A stretch of 64,000 nucleotides of DNA from Dehalobacter sp. DCA (lineage in GTDB: Bacteria; Bacillota; Desulfitobacteriia; Desulfitobacteriales; Syntrophobotulaceae), in contig NC_018866.1 in assembly GCF_000305775.1 (NCBI RefSeq), positions 1,962,501-2,026,500 on the forward strand, in the 5' to 3' direction. Of the stretch, positions 26,300 to 35,263 are shown piece by piece (within the stretch, counting starts at the first letter, position 1; each line of letters begins with the position of its first letter). The notes under the pieces are model-generated. The model was not told where the DNA came from, did no database searches, and saw only the letters and a program-made list of their open reading frames with translations. A program made the position numbers and the translations under genes.

Positions 26300-27960
26300 C
26301 TGAAGTTTCGCACCCCTCAAAACCCTTGTATCTCTAATTTAAAGGTATCCTAATGCCAGTGGTTCCTTCTGATTATTACCGATTAACTGGCATTTTTAAG
26401 GGCTATAAGCTGATTACTAAGAAAAGAATTCTCAAATAGTTCTTTCAAATGTTCATATTCACTGGAATTCCTAAATTCCAAAATGTCCACTAAACCAGAC
26501 TTGGCGATGCTGGTGATCACCACTTGCAGCAAATCATCAAATAATTCCCAGAGCCGCTCCGCTACATTCTTCTCTATGAGTTCGTCCTTGATTTCCGCAA
26601 ATAATCCTTCTAAGGATTCGTAGGCGTTTACTCGTCGAAAATAGGCTAGGAGTGTATAGAGGAGATAGCAGGTCGTGATATGGGCAATCTGCGCATCGAA
26701 ATCCCTCGATTGACAAGTCCCGAGCTTCAAATGCTGCTTGGCTTCCTTAAAAAAGACTTCGATGGTCCAACGGATACTGTAAATCTCCAACATACTCAAT
26801 AAACTAAGAGATATATCCGTCGAGAGGAACAGTCTAAATTTCTTTTGATAGGGAAACCGGCAAAAATACAGTTTGATTTGTCCGATTCCTTCATAATCAA
26901 CAAGGACTTCGAAATAACGGATATTCCGTTTCCTACAGCGTTTTTCGTTTCCCTCACTTTTGAGGACCGATTTTAATTGGCTGGCATTAAGGGAAGTCTC
27001 TTTGTAGCGATACTTCCTCGTATCTTGCCGAACACCACAGACCAAATGCATCGATTTTTTGTCTAATCCTCGAATCGTTTGAATGAACTCGTAACTGCTG
27101 AACCAGCTGTCAACCAGGACATATTTAGCCTTAAACCCCTGTTTTACCGCCCGTTTTATCATATCCAGACCGTTCGAAATTTTGCTAACATGGCATTCTC
27201 TGATCCGTTTAGCCCCAGCAGATTTGGGGTCTCGTTGCTTTTTGAACCGTTCTTTACGGTGCCTTGCCTTTTTTAAGGGCTTTTCCACTTGTAAAGTGAA
27301 GTCTATAGGCGTGAGGCTTTTACCATCGAAGAAACCAAGGGTTAAATTTTTAAAGCCTAATTTGCTACCTTTCTTCCCTGCAACATGGTCAAACACCTGG
27401 GTCATTTGTTCAATTCTTCGACCTGTCTTAGCAAGAGTTGTATCATCTAGAATGAAAGCGGACTTTTCATCCACTTCGTTCGTAGGATTAACCAATCGTT
27501 GAAACTGTTTGGATATACCGATCAGCAATGCTCTCCAAGGCATTTTTTCATTGTTCTTCAGTCGATATATGGAATCTTTCTTCATAGTAGTAACCTTTTG
27601 GAAATCGCTTTTATATAACGCGTGGACACTTTTCAGTAACATTAGGGGCAACATCAACATTAGTGAGAGGATTTCCGCGGAACTGTAACCATCCTGTTTC
27701 AGAAAACCAACTTTGCGGCAAAGCGTTTTAAGCTTGAACGTCTTCATAACTTCACATATAATATTGTTAATCGAATAGCCGTGATTTTGGAGTACGTTTT
27801 CAATTTCTTTGACAGGTTTCCGCATGATAACACCTCATTTTTGGTTGATTTGGAGTAGCATCTTATTATACCAAAAACCTAGTGTTCATGCGGATTTTTA
27901 TCGTTTTTTCGTCTTATTCTAAGCCGAATTTTCGGCTGTTTTATGGGTGCGAAACTTCAG
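26300..27960 (-). mobile_element. IS4-family insertion sequence, copy 2
   Basis: Same 1661-bp element and 16-bp ends as copy 1, flanked by its own 6-bp duplication CAATAA. Separate duplications show two independent insertions. Confidence 0.95.
26383..27825 (-). CDS. IS4-family transposase, copy 2
   Basis: 480 residues, identical in amino-acid sequence to the copy at 15327-16769, with the same DDE residues and the Y-(2)-R-(3)-E-(6)-K signature. It is antisense to the interrupted DUF5677-like gene. Confidence 0.95.
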   Translation of the reverse strand: MRKPVKEIENVLQNHGYSINNIICEVMKTFKLKTLCRKVGFLKQDGYSSAEILSLMLMLPLMLLKSVHALYKSDFQKVTTMKKDSIYRLKNNEKMPWRALLIGISKQFQRLVNPTNEVDEKSAFILDDTTLAKTGRRIEQMTQVFDHVAGKKGSKLGFKNLTLGFFDGKSLTPIDFTLQVEKPLKKARHRKERFKKQRDPKSAGAKRIRECHVSKISNGLDMIKRAVKQGFKAKYVLVDSWFSSYEFIQTIRGLDKKSMHLVCGVRQDTRKYRYKETSLNASQLKSVLKSEGNEKRCRKRNIRYFEVLVDYEGIGQIKLYFCRFPYQKKFRLFLSTDISLSLLSMLEIYSIRWTIEVFFKEAKQHLKLGTCQSRDFDAQIAHITTCYLLYTLLAYFRRVNAYESLEGLFAEIKDELIEKNVAERLWELFDDLLQVVITSIAKSGLVDILEFRNSSEYEHLKELFENSFLSNQLIALKNAS

Positions 27961-28655
27961 CAATAACTTTCGAGAAGACACTCTTATAATTCTTAGAACT
28001 GTTTATGAGAATTATATCAATATGTCCTATATACTTAATAATCCTCATGAAATACGCGAACTTGTATGGCAAAAAATTGGATTGAAAGCTGGAATATATG
28101 AATTCAAAAAAACAAATAATAACAAACTTAACTATAAAAAGGTAATACTAAAGGCTAATAATAAGGAATATGACCATAATACATCTATACAAAAAATGGT
28201 AGAACATGGCGTACATCCAATTGACGCAATAATACACCCTATTATTTATCCATATCTTTCGGAGCACACACATCCAAATATGATTGGGTCAGGAAATTAT
28301 AGAACTAAAGACAATAAACATTATGAAGTCGGGCGTGAAATATTACATATTGAAGTAGTATATTTTGCAGTATATATTAGTTTTTTAATAGGTGGAGAGA
28401 TATATTTATATCATACCGCCAACTTTGATGAGGTTGATACGCTTACCGGTGAAGAATCACGCAAGATGGTTGAGGAGATTGTGGAAATAAGAGAATTAGT
28501 AAATGAAATAAGTGAGGTCATTGTTTTTGATTTAAATACTGAGTTAAAGGAGTTAATTGAGAAAAGATTAGCTTCCATAGATATTAGCTAATTAGAATAC
28601 TACTTTTTATTGAAGACATTTAAACTGTATGTCTTTGCAATATACACATTTAAGG

Positions 28656-28675
28656 GGTTGCCCTCCATGGCAACC
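28656..28675. repeat. CCCTCCATGG-core palindrome
   Basis: GGTTGCCCTCCATGGCAACC lies between the DUF5677-like gene and the attC site. Its stem is the same as that of the palindrome at 9992. Confidence 0.75.
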
Positions 28676-28700
28676 GCTGAGTATGGGGGTGCTATCCATC

Positions 28701-28775
28701 ACATAACAGCGAAGTTCCGCAACTTAGAAAAGATGAATTTGGTAAGGCGCTGCGGAACTTCGCGAAACGTTATAT
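28701..28775 (+). repeat. attC-like site, 75 bp
   Basis: R'' ACATAAC, A, arm GCGAAGTTCCGCA, terminal segment ACTTAGAAAAGATGAATT, perfect complementary arm TGCGGAACTTCGC, spacer GAAAC, R' GTTATAT. A GC hairpin follows at 28785-28806. Confidence 0.87.
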
Positions 28776-28849
28776 AAAATCGCGCGCAGGATCGCCGCGT
28801 CCTGCGGCGAAAGAATTCTTTTTATAGGACTTATGAAAGGGAAAATACA

Positions 28850-29167
28850 GTGGGTTGTTTAGAATTAATAAGAAATGAGCCAATCGAGGAAGATATTGCT
28901 GATAATGAGATAAACCCAGTAAGGTTAATGATTTTTACTGAAGGTACTATATTAGGGCCCAAAAGTATACTGCAACATTTTAATCATGCAGCATATGTTC
29001 CGATAAATAACGCAGTTAACTTGATTAAATCTTGGAAACAACAGGGTACGGAAATAGTATATTTGACATCGAGAAAAAAAGAAAAACAGGTATGTGAGAT
29101 AAAAGAGCTGCTACTTAAGAATGATTTTCAAGGTTCAATGCTGTTTTATCGAAGTGAGGGACTATAA
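28850..29167 (+). CDS. Truncated HAD-like hydrolase fragment
   Basis: 105 residues. RLMIFTEGTILGPKS has the position of HAD motif I, but with Glu-Gly where family enzymes carry the nucleophile Asp (FxxDGT), and VYLTSRKK fits motif II. Motifs III and IV are missing because the frame stops after FYRSEGL. It resembles the front half of small HAD proteins whose usual continuation is absent. GTG start with AAAGGG upstream. It is the last gene of the plus-oriented array, just before the regulator of the rdh region. Activity is unlikely. Confidence 0.55.
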   Translation: MGCLELIRNEPIEEDIADNEINPVRLMIFTEGTILGPKSILQHFNHAAYVPINNAVNLIKSWKQQGTEIVYLTSRKKEKQVCEIKELLLKNDFQGSMLFYRSEGL

Positions 29168-29278
29168 GATGAAATACTTCGCAGTTTGTACTATACTATG
29201 AAGAAGATTACCAAGGCTCGTTCCAACTGAAAAGTATATGACTTTTATACTTGGGGGGTATATCCGCTGGATATCTAC

Positions 29279-30886
29279 ATGACCACACTTCTGGAAAAAT
29301 TAAATGCATTTAATCCAAAACTCTATAAATCCGCCAATGGGCTATCTGCGATCCGAACCTTGAAACTCATAGAAACTGGAAAGCAGACCTTTGAACCCGA
29401 TGTTCTGTATATGGGTACTAACGCTAACCTTGAAACTTTTGCCAACCATGGCGGAAATCATCTTATTTTGATAACAGATGAGGCTATACCAGATTCTTTC
29501 GAAAGGAATCCACCCTTTAATCTATTGAAAATTGAGGGAGAAATTAGTTTTAATGCAGTGTTTAATACGATACAGGATATCTTCAACAATAAAACCAAAC
29601 ACTCCCTTGATTCCGAAATTTTACTAGATTCTCTCGCTCAGGGGCAGGGAATACAACATATCATCGATATGGCATTTCCATTAATAGGGAACCCAATGAT
29701 GGTATTAGATAAAAGTCTTAAGCTGCTTGCTTATACAAAAAATATTACGGTTAATGATCCTATGTGGATTGAACTGACAACAAAAGGATTTTTTTCTTAC
29801 GAGACTGTTTCTTTGATGAAACACAAAAAAGCTTTAGAAAAAGTGAACAACAGCAAACTTCCGGTGTTGTTCTTATCTAAAGAAAAAATTGAGGATGACC
29901 ATTCGAATAGTAATTATTCAGTATTTCCTTTACTATCAGAACCCTCTGTTACTCAAGTACTTTCAAGTATTAATATTAAAGGAAAAGCTGTCGGCAGAGT
30001 TGTAATAATGGAAGTATTACAACCGATTAAGGATGAAGATATCGATCTTCTTTCACTTTTATGCAAAGTCATTTCCTCTGAAATGCAGAAAAACAAGTTT
30101 CTGATTAACTCAAAAGGGATTATGTACGAATATTTTTTAGCTGACTTGCTGAGTAAAAAGATAAAGGACTCAAAAGTAATCCATGAAAGATTAATGTATC
30201 TGGATTGCAATTTCAAAAAAAACTTATGTATTCTTACGATAAGACCTTCTCAATTTGACCTTGCAAATATTCCCCTTTCATACATTAGAGATATGGTGGA
30301 AAGTCTGATTAGTTTCAGCAAACCGATCATTTATGAGGATAACATCGTGATCCTGATTAGCAGGAGTATCGATACTCCCTTTCACGAAATTGATTTTGAG
30401 TATATGTTTGAGTTTCTTAGTGAAAATAACCTACATGCCGGGCTAAGTCGCACTTTTCAAGACCTCAGTGAAACCTATAAATTTTATCAACAATCACTTA
30501 CAGCAATGGATATCGGCGTAAAATCTTCTCAAGAAAAGATTTTCTTTGAATATGAAAAATATTTAATAGATCATGTGATTGAGTTATGCTCATCTTACAC
30601 CGACTTAAAAGATTTATGTCATCCATCCCTCCTAACCCTTATAGATTACGACCAGAAAAATAAAACTAATTTCACCCAAACACTCTATACTTTTATTGAA
30701 AATTCAAAGAAACTAATTGAAACCGCAAACATCTTACATATTCACCGTAACACAATGAGCCTTCGTATTGAAAAAATACAAGAAATCATGGAAGTAGATC
30801 TAGATGACATTAATTTTCTACTTCACCTGCAGTTTTCTTTTAAAGTTTTAGACTACATAAACAATTTGAATCTAAATAACGACTAA
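29279..30886 (+). CDS. PucR/CdaR-type transcriptional regulator
   Basis: 535 residues. N-terminal PucR-like sensory region (about 1-110), a GAF-like central region, a GGDEF-like degenerate part, and a C-terminal PucR HTH_30 domain (IENSKKLIETANILHIHRNTMSLRIEKIQEIM). Such regulators usually respond to small metabolites and act on adjacent genes. It converges with the rdhB1 end of the reductive dehalogenase block, and the two share one bidirectional terminator. No CRP/FNR-type RdhK regulator is present, so this is the only candidate regulator of the rdh genes here; that is inference. Confidence 0.85.
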   Translation: MTTLLEKLNAFNPKLYKSANGLSAIRTLKLIETGKQTFEPDVLYMGTNANLETFANHGGNHLILITDEAIPDSFERNPPFNLLKIEGEISFNAVFNTIQDIFNNKTKHSLDSEILLDSLAQGQGIQHIIDMAFPLIGNPMMVLDKSLKLLAYTKNITVNDPMWIELTTKGFFSYETVSLMKHKKALEKVNNSKLPVLFLSKEKIEDDHSNSNYSVFPLLSEPSVTQVLSSINIKGKAVGRVVIMEVLQPIKDEDIDLLSLLCKVISSEMQKNKFLINSKGIMYEYFLADLLSKKIKDSKVIHERLMYLDCNFKKNLCILTIRPSQFDLANIPLSYIRDMVESLISFSKPIIYEDNIVILISRSIDTPFHEIDFEYMFEFLSENNLHAGLSRTFQDLSETYKFYQQSLTAMDIGVKSSQEKIFFEYEKYLIDHVIELCSSYTDLKDLCHPSLLTLIDYDQKNKTNFTQTLYTFIENSKKLIETANILHIHRNTMSLRIEKIQEIMEVDLDDINFLLHLQFSFKVLDYINNLNLNND

Positions 30887-30893
30887 AACAAAC

Positions 30894-30929
30894 AAAGGCG
30901 CTAGACAATATTGCTTGTCTAGCGCTTTG
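30894..30929. terminator. Bidirectional terminator between the PucR gene and rdhB1
   Basis: A near-perfect 15-bp stem with core GCGCTAGACAA/TTGTCTAGCGC and a 6-nt loop. The core recurs in the terminator of rdhA2. Confidence 0.85.
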
Positions 30930-30968
30930 ACGTACATAATTAATCTCCATTATCATTAATTCTTAGGG

Positions 30969-31247
30969 CTACATCCAGTAATGCCATACCGCCCAGAGGC
31001 TTAAACAACCAACTGCAGATCCCGCAAAGAGAAGCATTGCACCTCTTTCCGTTGCAACCTTGTGTTTTCCCACAGCATTAATGTAAACGAAGGACGTTCC
31101 CATCACGATACAGGCATAAATGAAATAAACCAGCACCCAGCCGTACCAAGTCATAACCTTCCCGCTGGCAGAAGTGAGACTATTAACTCCGATTTCTATT
31201 AAAACAGATAAGGCCCCGACAAAAAAAGAGTAAATCATTCCGACCAT
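30969..31247 (-). CDS. rdhB: Reductive dehalogenase membrane anchor RdhB1
   Basis: 92 residues with three hydrophobic segments (about 3-22, 33-55, 70-90). The pattern YSFFVGALSVLIEIGVNSL, WYGWVLVYFIYACIVMG, SFVYINAVGKHKVATERGAMLLF is typical of RdhB anchors that hold RdhA to the membrane. Ribosome binding site AGGAGGTG. It follows rdhA1 by about 40 bp, the classic rdhAB order. Very similar to RdhB2. Confidence 0.92.
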   Translation of the reverse strand: MVGMIYSFFVGALSVLIEIGVNSLTSASGKVMTWYGWVLVYFIYACIVMGTSFVYINAVGKHKVATERGAMLLFAGSAVGCLSLWAVWHYWM

Positions 31248-31287
31248 ACGCTCACCTCCTTTGCTTTGTAATCTAGAGATCTAAAAG

Positions 31288-32592
31288 TTAAAATAGTTCC
31301 GGCCATTCTAGCCACCACTTATTTTCTTCTAAGACTTCGGTACCGTAACCAAAGAAATCATCAATATTTTTTAATAGTCTTGAAGCTAATTGCGACTTGG
31401 AAGCCGCGGCTACTCCCATCGAGTGGAACCAACTCTCTTCCTTATTGTTCCATGGACAAACTTTCATACAACGTCCGCACATCGCCCCATTCTTATTACT
31501 AATCCGGAATGTCGTGCATTTTTGGACATTGGTATTCCATTTTTCATAGCCATTATGAATGATAGGATTATCATCATGACTGATAGCTCCCGAAGGGCAT
31601 TCATCCGCACATTTTTTACACGTGGCACAGAATTCCCGGGCACCAAAGGATATGGGTTTATCGGGTTCCATAGGCATGTCCGTCGTAACAACGGCTGCCT
31701 TGAAACGGTAACCCAGGCGGGGATGAGCAACACATTCACCGGTACGCGTCATTTCGCCAAGACCGCACGCTACCAATACCGGCGGTACCACCACCTGATA
31801 ATTTCCACAATGATGCGCTCTTGCTGAATAGCCAAGATTACGAATATAAGCTGCAATAGAACAAGCAATAACACCCGAGTTCATATAAGCCATATAGCTT
31901 TGGGATGCACTAATGCCGTCAAAGCCCGTTGAACTCAATACGGTAGGCAAGCTCTGGTCTACGATGATGCCTATGGCGTATTTATGCGTTGTGGTTATCG
32001 GGGTCACATTCAAAGCATTGTAGGGCCCGTGGCCTACCGCAGGACCTTTCTCAGAATAGAAAGCGTGAGGCGGCATGAGCCCAACACCAACTTCTGACGC
32101 GCCAAGAAACATCCCGAGATCTTTAATATGGCTCGCCAGCAAATCCTGCGGCGGCAAAGGAAGTTTATCCTCTCTTACCGGCCCGTCCACAAATTCGGGC
32201 GTACCGATGGAATGAGACATGGTGAATAGCGCACTCATTAACGGGTGCTTGCCGCCAAGTTTAATTAATGACTTTAAAACCTGTTCACCATAAATACCAC
32301 GAGCAGCTTTGGCAAACCCTGTTTCCGTTTCACTGATTCTTTCGATGGGCCCAACAATTTTTGTTGAACCCAATTGTGTCGCATTTTCAGGGTTATACTC
32401 ATGCCGTTTGACGAAGACAGCTCCGTGGTCTCCGGCGTTGAGAACTGTTTTTTTATTGGATTTTTCAAGGGCGGCTTTGCTATATTTTACGTTCGTGACC
32501 GACGGCTTTAAGGTTTTATCTGCCGGATCGGATACATTTCTGCTTTCCTGGATCTCCTGTTGATTTTGTCTTTTTTGGTTTTCTGCATTCAT
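31288..32592 (-). CDS. rdhA: Reductive dehalogenase catalytic subunit RdhA1 lacking a Tat signal
   Basis: A 434-residue corrinoid/iron-sulfur enzyme predicted to remove halogen from organohalides during anaerobic respiration. Two 4Fe-4S motifs are intact: CATCKKCADECP, and CTTFRISNKNGAM followed by CGRCMKVCP. The core includes DGISASQSY, SGVIACSIAAYIRNLGYSARAHHCGNY and FGYGTEV. The N-terminus is hydrophilic, with no twin-arginine signal or membrane helix, unlike most respiratory RdhA. No earlier in-frame start encodes one. The substrate cannot be told. Roughly 60 percent similar by eye to RdhA2. Confidence 0.92.
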   Translation of the reverse strand: MNAENQKRQNQQEIQESRNVSDPADKTLKPSVTNVKYSKAALEKSNKKTVLNAGDHGAVFVKRHEYNPENATQLGSTKIVGPIERISETETGFAKAARGIYGEQVLKSLIKLGGKHPLMSALFTMSHSIGTPEFVDGPVREDKLPLPPQDLLASHIKDLGMFLGASEVGVGLMPPHAFYSEKGPAVGHGPYNALNVTPITTTHKYAIGIIVDQSLPTVLSSTGFDGISASQSYMAYMNSGVIACSIAAYIRNLGYSARAHHCGNYQVVVPPVLVACGLGEMTRTGECVAHPRLGYRFKAAVVTTDMPMEPDKPISFGAREFCATCKKCADECPSGAISHDDNPIIHNGYEKWNTNVQKCTTFRISNKNGAMCGRCMKVCPWNNKEESWFHSMGVAAASKSQLASRLLKNIDDFFGYGTEVLEENKWWLEWPELF

Positions 32593-32630
32593 TTCTTTTC
32601 ACCTCGTATTTTAATAATTAAGATTTTGAA

Positions 32631-33818
32631 TTAGTCTTTCGTCAACCAATTGAAAATAGGCGGAGACAAGGTACAAGTTACAATGGCTACTAATATAATA
32701 GTTCCGTTTAAACTACTGCTAATAATTCCAAGTTTTAGGGCCACTGCACCTGTCGCAATGATTAAACTCAGCCTTGATGATAGAAGAGTCGTTGCAGCAA
32801 TTGATCTTTTCCACGAATAATTGATTTTTAGGAAGAATACCGGAGATAAGGTAACCGCGTAAACAGCAAGAACTAAAATTGGCAACAGGAAAAGCGAACT
32901 TGCATTATTGACAATATCCTTAAAGCTAAAATTAACCCCAACCATGATAAAGAAAATCGGTATGAATATGCCATAGGCTATGGCGTCCAGCTTATGAAAG
33001 ACCTGACTTGTTTTCCGATCACTTACTAAGGAAATAATAACCCCCACCAAGAAAGCGCCAAGAATAACTTCAGTCTTTAAAAGCTGTGCAATGATGATAA
33101 ATAAAATAAGAAGGGCAAATGATGCTCGAATTTTTATCTGAGAATTTTTATGGGCCAGTTGTTCAATAATCGGTAATTTTGAAATAACATTACCAAATTT
33201 CCAGATAATGATAAAGATGGGTATGAATAATAATATTAAAGCAATATCTTTCATGGAATCTGCGCTTTTGAAAGTGATATAGGACGACAATAGCAACATT
33301 GTAAATAAATCCGAAAATAACGCGGCCAGTAAAACGCTTTGCCCATATTGCGTGGTCAACATATCACGTTCTTTTAGAATTGGAACCACAACGCCGACCG
33401 ATGTACTGGACAAAATAATTGTGAAGATAACGATATCGGGTATTAACCCAATGGCTTTAAGCCCAATTGATACGAATAACGAAAGAATAAAAGTTGTTGC
33501 AAATAGCAATAAGGCGATAAGAAAGGGGTGTTGGTGCCATTTTACATTCTTTGTCCTTGCCATTGATCTGATCATCTCAAAATCAATTTCCAACCCAGCC
33601 ATAAACATGAGAAAAGCAAATCCTAGATTATAGAGCAGGTTTAGCCATTCGCTCCCTTGAATTAAGTCAAAACCGCTTTTCCCAATAATAATTCCTGCGA
33701 TAATTTCCCCGACGACTATCGGGATAGAAATATATTTAATCTTTTTGACGATGAGTGGAATAATGAGAGCAATGACTGCAATGATTAAGAGCGGATAATA
33801 AGATATTCCTTCGGCCAT
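32631..33818 (-). CDS. CPA2-type cation/proton antiporter (Kef-like)
   Basis: 395 residues with 11-13 predicted membrane segments and no RCK domain. Motifs of the Na+/H+ exchanger family: GEIIAGIIIGKSGFDL, AFLMFMAGLEIDF and the QSVLLAALFSDL region. Proposed to exchange K+ or Na+ for H+ across the cytoplasmic membrane. It sits between the two rdhA genes on the same strand, 38 bp upstream of rdhA1, so it is probably cotranscribed with rdhA1-rdhB1. A role in handling the acid released by dehalogenation is plausible but unproven. Confidence 0.9.
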   Translation of the reverse strand: MAEGISYYPLLIIAVIALIIPLIVKKIKYISIPIVVGEIIAGIIIGKSGFDLIQGSEWLNLLYNLGFAFLMFMAGLEIDFEMIRSMARTKNVKWHQHPFLIALLLFATTFILSLFVSIGLKAIGLIPDIVIFTIILSSTSVGVVVPILKERDMLTTQYGQSVLLAALFSDLFTMLLLSSYITFKSADSMKDIALILLFIPIFIIIWKFGNVISKLPIIEQLAHKNSQIKIRASFALLILFIIIAQLLKTEVILGAFLVGVIISLVSDRKTSQVFHKLDAIAYGIFIPIFFIMVGVNFSFKDIVNNASSLFLLPILVLAVYAVTLSPVFFLKINYSWKRSIAATTLLSSRLSLIIATGAVALKLGIISSSLNGTIILVAIVTCTLSPPIFNWLTKD

Positions 33819-33873
33819 AGGTCTTGCTCCTTTTCAAACATACTTCTGCCGTTGATACGATCATTACGCTGAG

Positions 33874-33911
33874 ATAAAAAGAGACGCTAGACAACATCGA
33901 TCGCCTAGCGT
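33874..33911 (-). terminator. Terminator after rdhA2
   Basis: Minus strand stem ACGCTAG/CTAGCGT with flanking pairs and a T-run. It shares the TTGTCTAGCG core with the terminator at 30.9 kb. Confidence 0.8.
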
Positions 33912-33918
33912 ACGAAAA

Positions 33919-35238
33919 CTACTTTTTAAATAGTTCCGGCCACTGAAGCCACCAGCGGTTCTCCTGTATTACTTCGGTACCATATCCGAAGAAATCATCG
34001 ACATTCTTCAATAATTTTGCAGCAAGCTTAGATTTGGAAGCAGCGTAAATACCCACGGTATGGAACCAGCTATCCTCTTTATTGTTCCAGGGACAGGATT
34101 TCATACACACTCCGCACATGGCTCCTTTTGTATTGCAAATACGGAAAGATGTGCATTTCTTAATATCTGTGGGCCATTTTTCATAGTTATTAAACTTTGA
34201 CGGATGATCATCTTGACTAATTGCACCCGATGGACATAGCGTGGCGCATTTTTTGCAAGTTACGCAAAATTCCCTTGCTCCGAAAGAAATAGGTCCATCT
34301 GGTTCCAAAGGCATATCCGTCGTTACGGCGGCCGCCTTAAATCGGAATCCGAGCCTCGGATGCACAATACTTTCACCCGTCCTCGACATTTCGCCTAACC
34401 CGGCGGCAACGAGCGCCGGTGCTAAAATCATTTGATAATTCCCGCAGTGATGGGCCCGGGCCGAATACCCCATGTTTCTTATATAAGATGCAATGGAAGT
34501 CGCAATCACACCGGATGTGAAATACGCATAATAGCTCTGACTGGAGCTGATCCCATCCATACCCGTCGATGAAAGAATCGTATCTAAATTTTGATCAATA
34601 AGAATGCCTATAACATATTTATGGTTTGTGGTTACCGGGGTTTTTTCGTTGGGCTTTTTCAAGCCACGGGCTACTTCGACAGCATGCGGTACAGTGTGTG
34701 TCCAATACGCATACTCGGGCATCAATCCTACTCCGACCTCATCCGCCTTGAGAAATTTAGCGAGATCCTTGATATGTTGGGTCATGGATTTCGGATCAGG
34801 AATAGGAAGAGGCTCGGTTCTTACAGGTCCGTCTACAACGTTTTCACCGCCAATGACATGTGACATATTGAAAAGAGATTTTACCAAAGGATGCCTTTCT
34901 GGGATCTTCTTTAAACCTTCAGCAACCTCGGGACCGTATTCTCCTCTGCCCGCCCTGTTAAAGCCTGTATCTTCTGCGCTTTTTCTAGGGATAGGACCAA
35001 AAATTTTAGTTGATCCCAAATAATTTGGGGAATAATCGAGATGTTTAACTGGAATGCCGTAATTTCCCCCTCCAAGAATCGTCGTGGTTTTCCCTACTCT
35101 GGAAAGTGCGGCTTTGTTAAAGGCAACCGTCATACCGGCGGCGTTCGCAATGGTATCTCCAAACTGGGCATATTGATCCCTGGTCTGTTTAAAGTCTTTG
35201 TAGACTGATTCTTTTTCTTTATCGTTATAAGTCCCCAT
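33919..35238 (-). CDS. rdhA: Reductive dehalogenase catalytic subunit RdhA2 lacking a Tat signal
   Basis: 439 residues. Both iron-sulfur motifs are present (CVTCKKCATLCP; CTSFRICNTKGAM followed by CGVCMKSCP), along with DGISSSQSY, GVIATSIASYIRNMGYSARAHHCGNY and the C-terminal FGYGTEVIQENRWWLQWPELF. As in RdhA1, the N-terminus (MGTYNDKEKESVYKDF) has no twin arginines or hydrophobic stretch. It follows rdhB2 by 25 bp, so the order here is rdhB-rdhA, the reverse of the rdhA1-rdhB1 pair. The two enzymes are close paralogues. Confidence 0.92.
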   Translation of the reverse strand: MGTYNDKEKESVYKDFKQTRDQYAQFGDTIANAAGMTVAFNKAALSRVGKTTTILGGGNYGIPVKHLDYSPNYLGSTKIFGPIPRKSAEDTGFNRAGRGEYGPEVAEGLKKIPERHPLVKSLFNMSHVIGGENVVDGPVRTEPLPIPDPKSMTQHIKDLAKFLKADEVGVGLMPEYAYWTHTVPHAVEVARGLKKPNEKTPVTTNHKYVIGILIDQNLDTILSSTGMDGISSSQSYYAYFTSGVIATSIASYIRNMGYSARAHHCGNYQMILAPALVAAGLGEMSRTGESIVHPRLGFRFKAAAVTTDMPLEPDGPISFGAREFCVTCKKCATLCPSGAISQDDHPSKFNNYEKWPTDIKKCTSFRICNTKGAMCGVCMKSCPWNNKEDSWFHTVGIYAASKSKLAAKLLKNVDDFFGYGTEVIQENRWWLQWPELFKK

Positions 35239-35263
35239 GATTTCCCTCCATCATCATGAATTT

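Larger units (their letters stand above)
26064..28591 (+). pseudogene. DUF5677-like gene interrupted by IS4 copy 2
   Basis: Upstream part (26064-26299) and downstream part (27967-28591) join in frame once the IS and one 6-bp repeat are removed. They give 286 residues with the run VAVKELINNNFREDTLIILR across the junction. The central segment ILRTVYENYINMSYIL is like the conserved helix of DUF5677 proteins, and HTHPNMIGSGNY follows. Some relatives occur next to defence genes, but no function is established. Ribosome binding site TTGGAG upstream. No other damage is visible, so precise excision would restore it. It is followed by an attC site. Confidence 0.75.

Noticed and set aside
15244-27960. 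Composite transposon formed by the two identical IS4 copies
   Set aside because: Each copy has its own different target duplication (TCATTAA and CAATAA), which shows two separate insertions, and the copies are in direct orientation around cassette DNA with no shared outer duplication.
9083-29170. Prophage or integrative conjugative element
   Set aside because: No integrase, capsid, terminase, relaxase or conjugation genes. The DUF3102 fragment alone is not enough.
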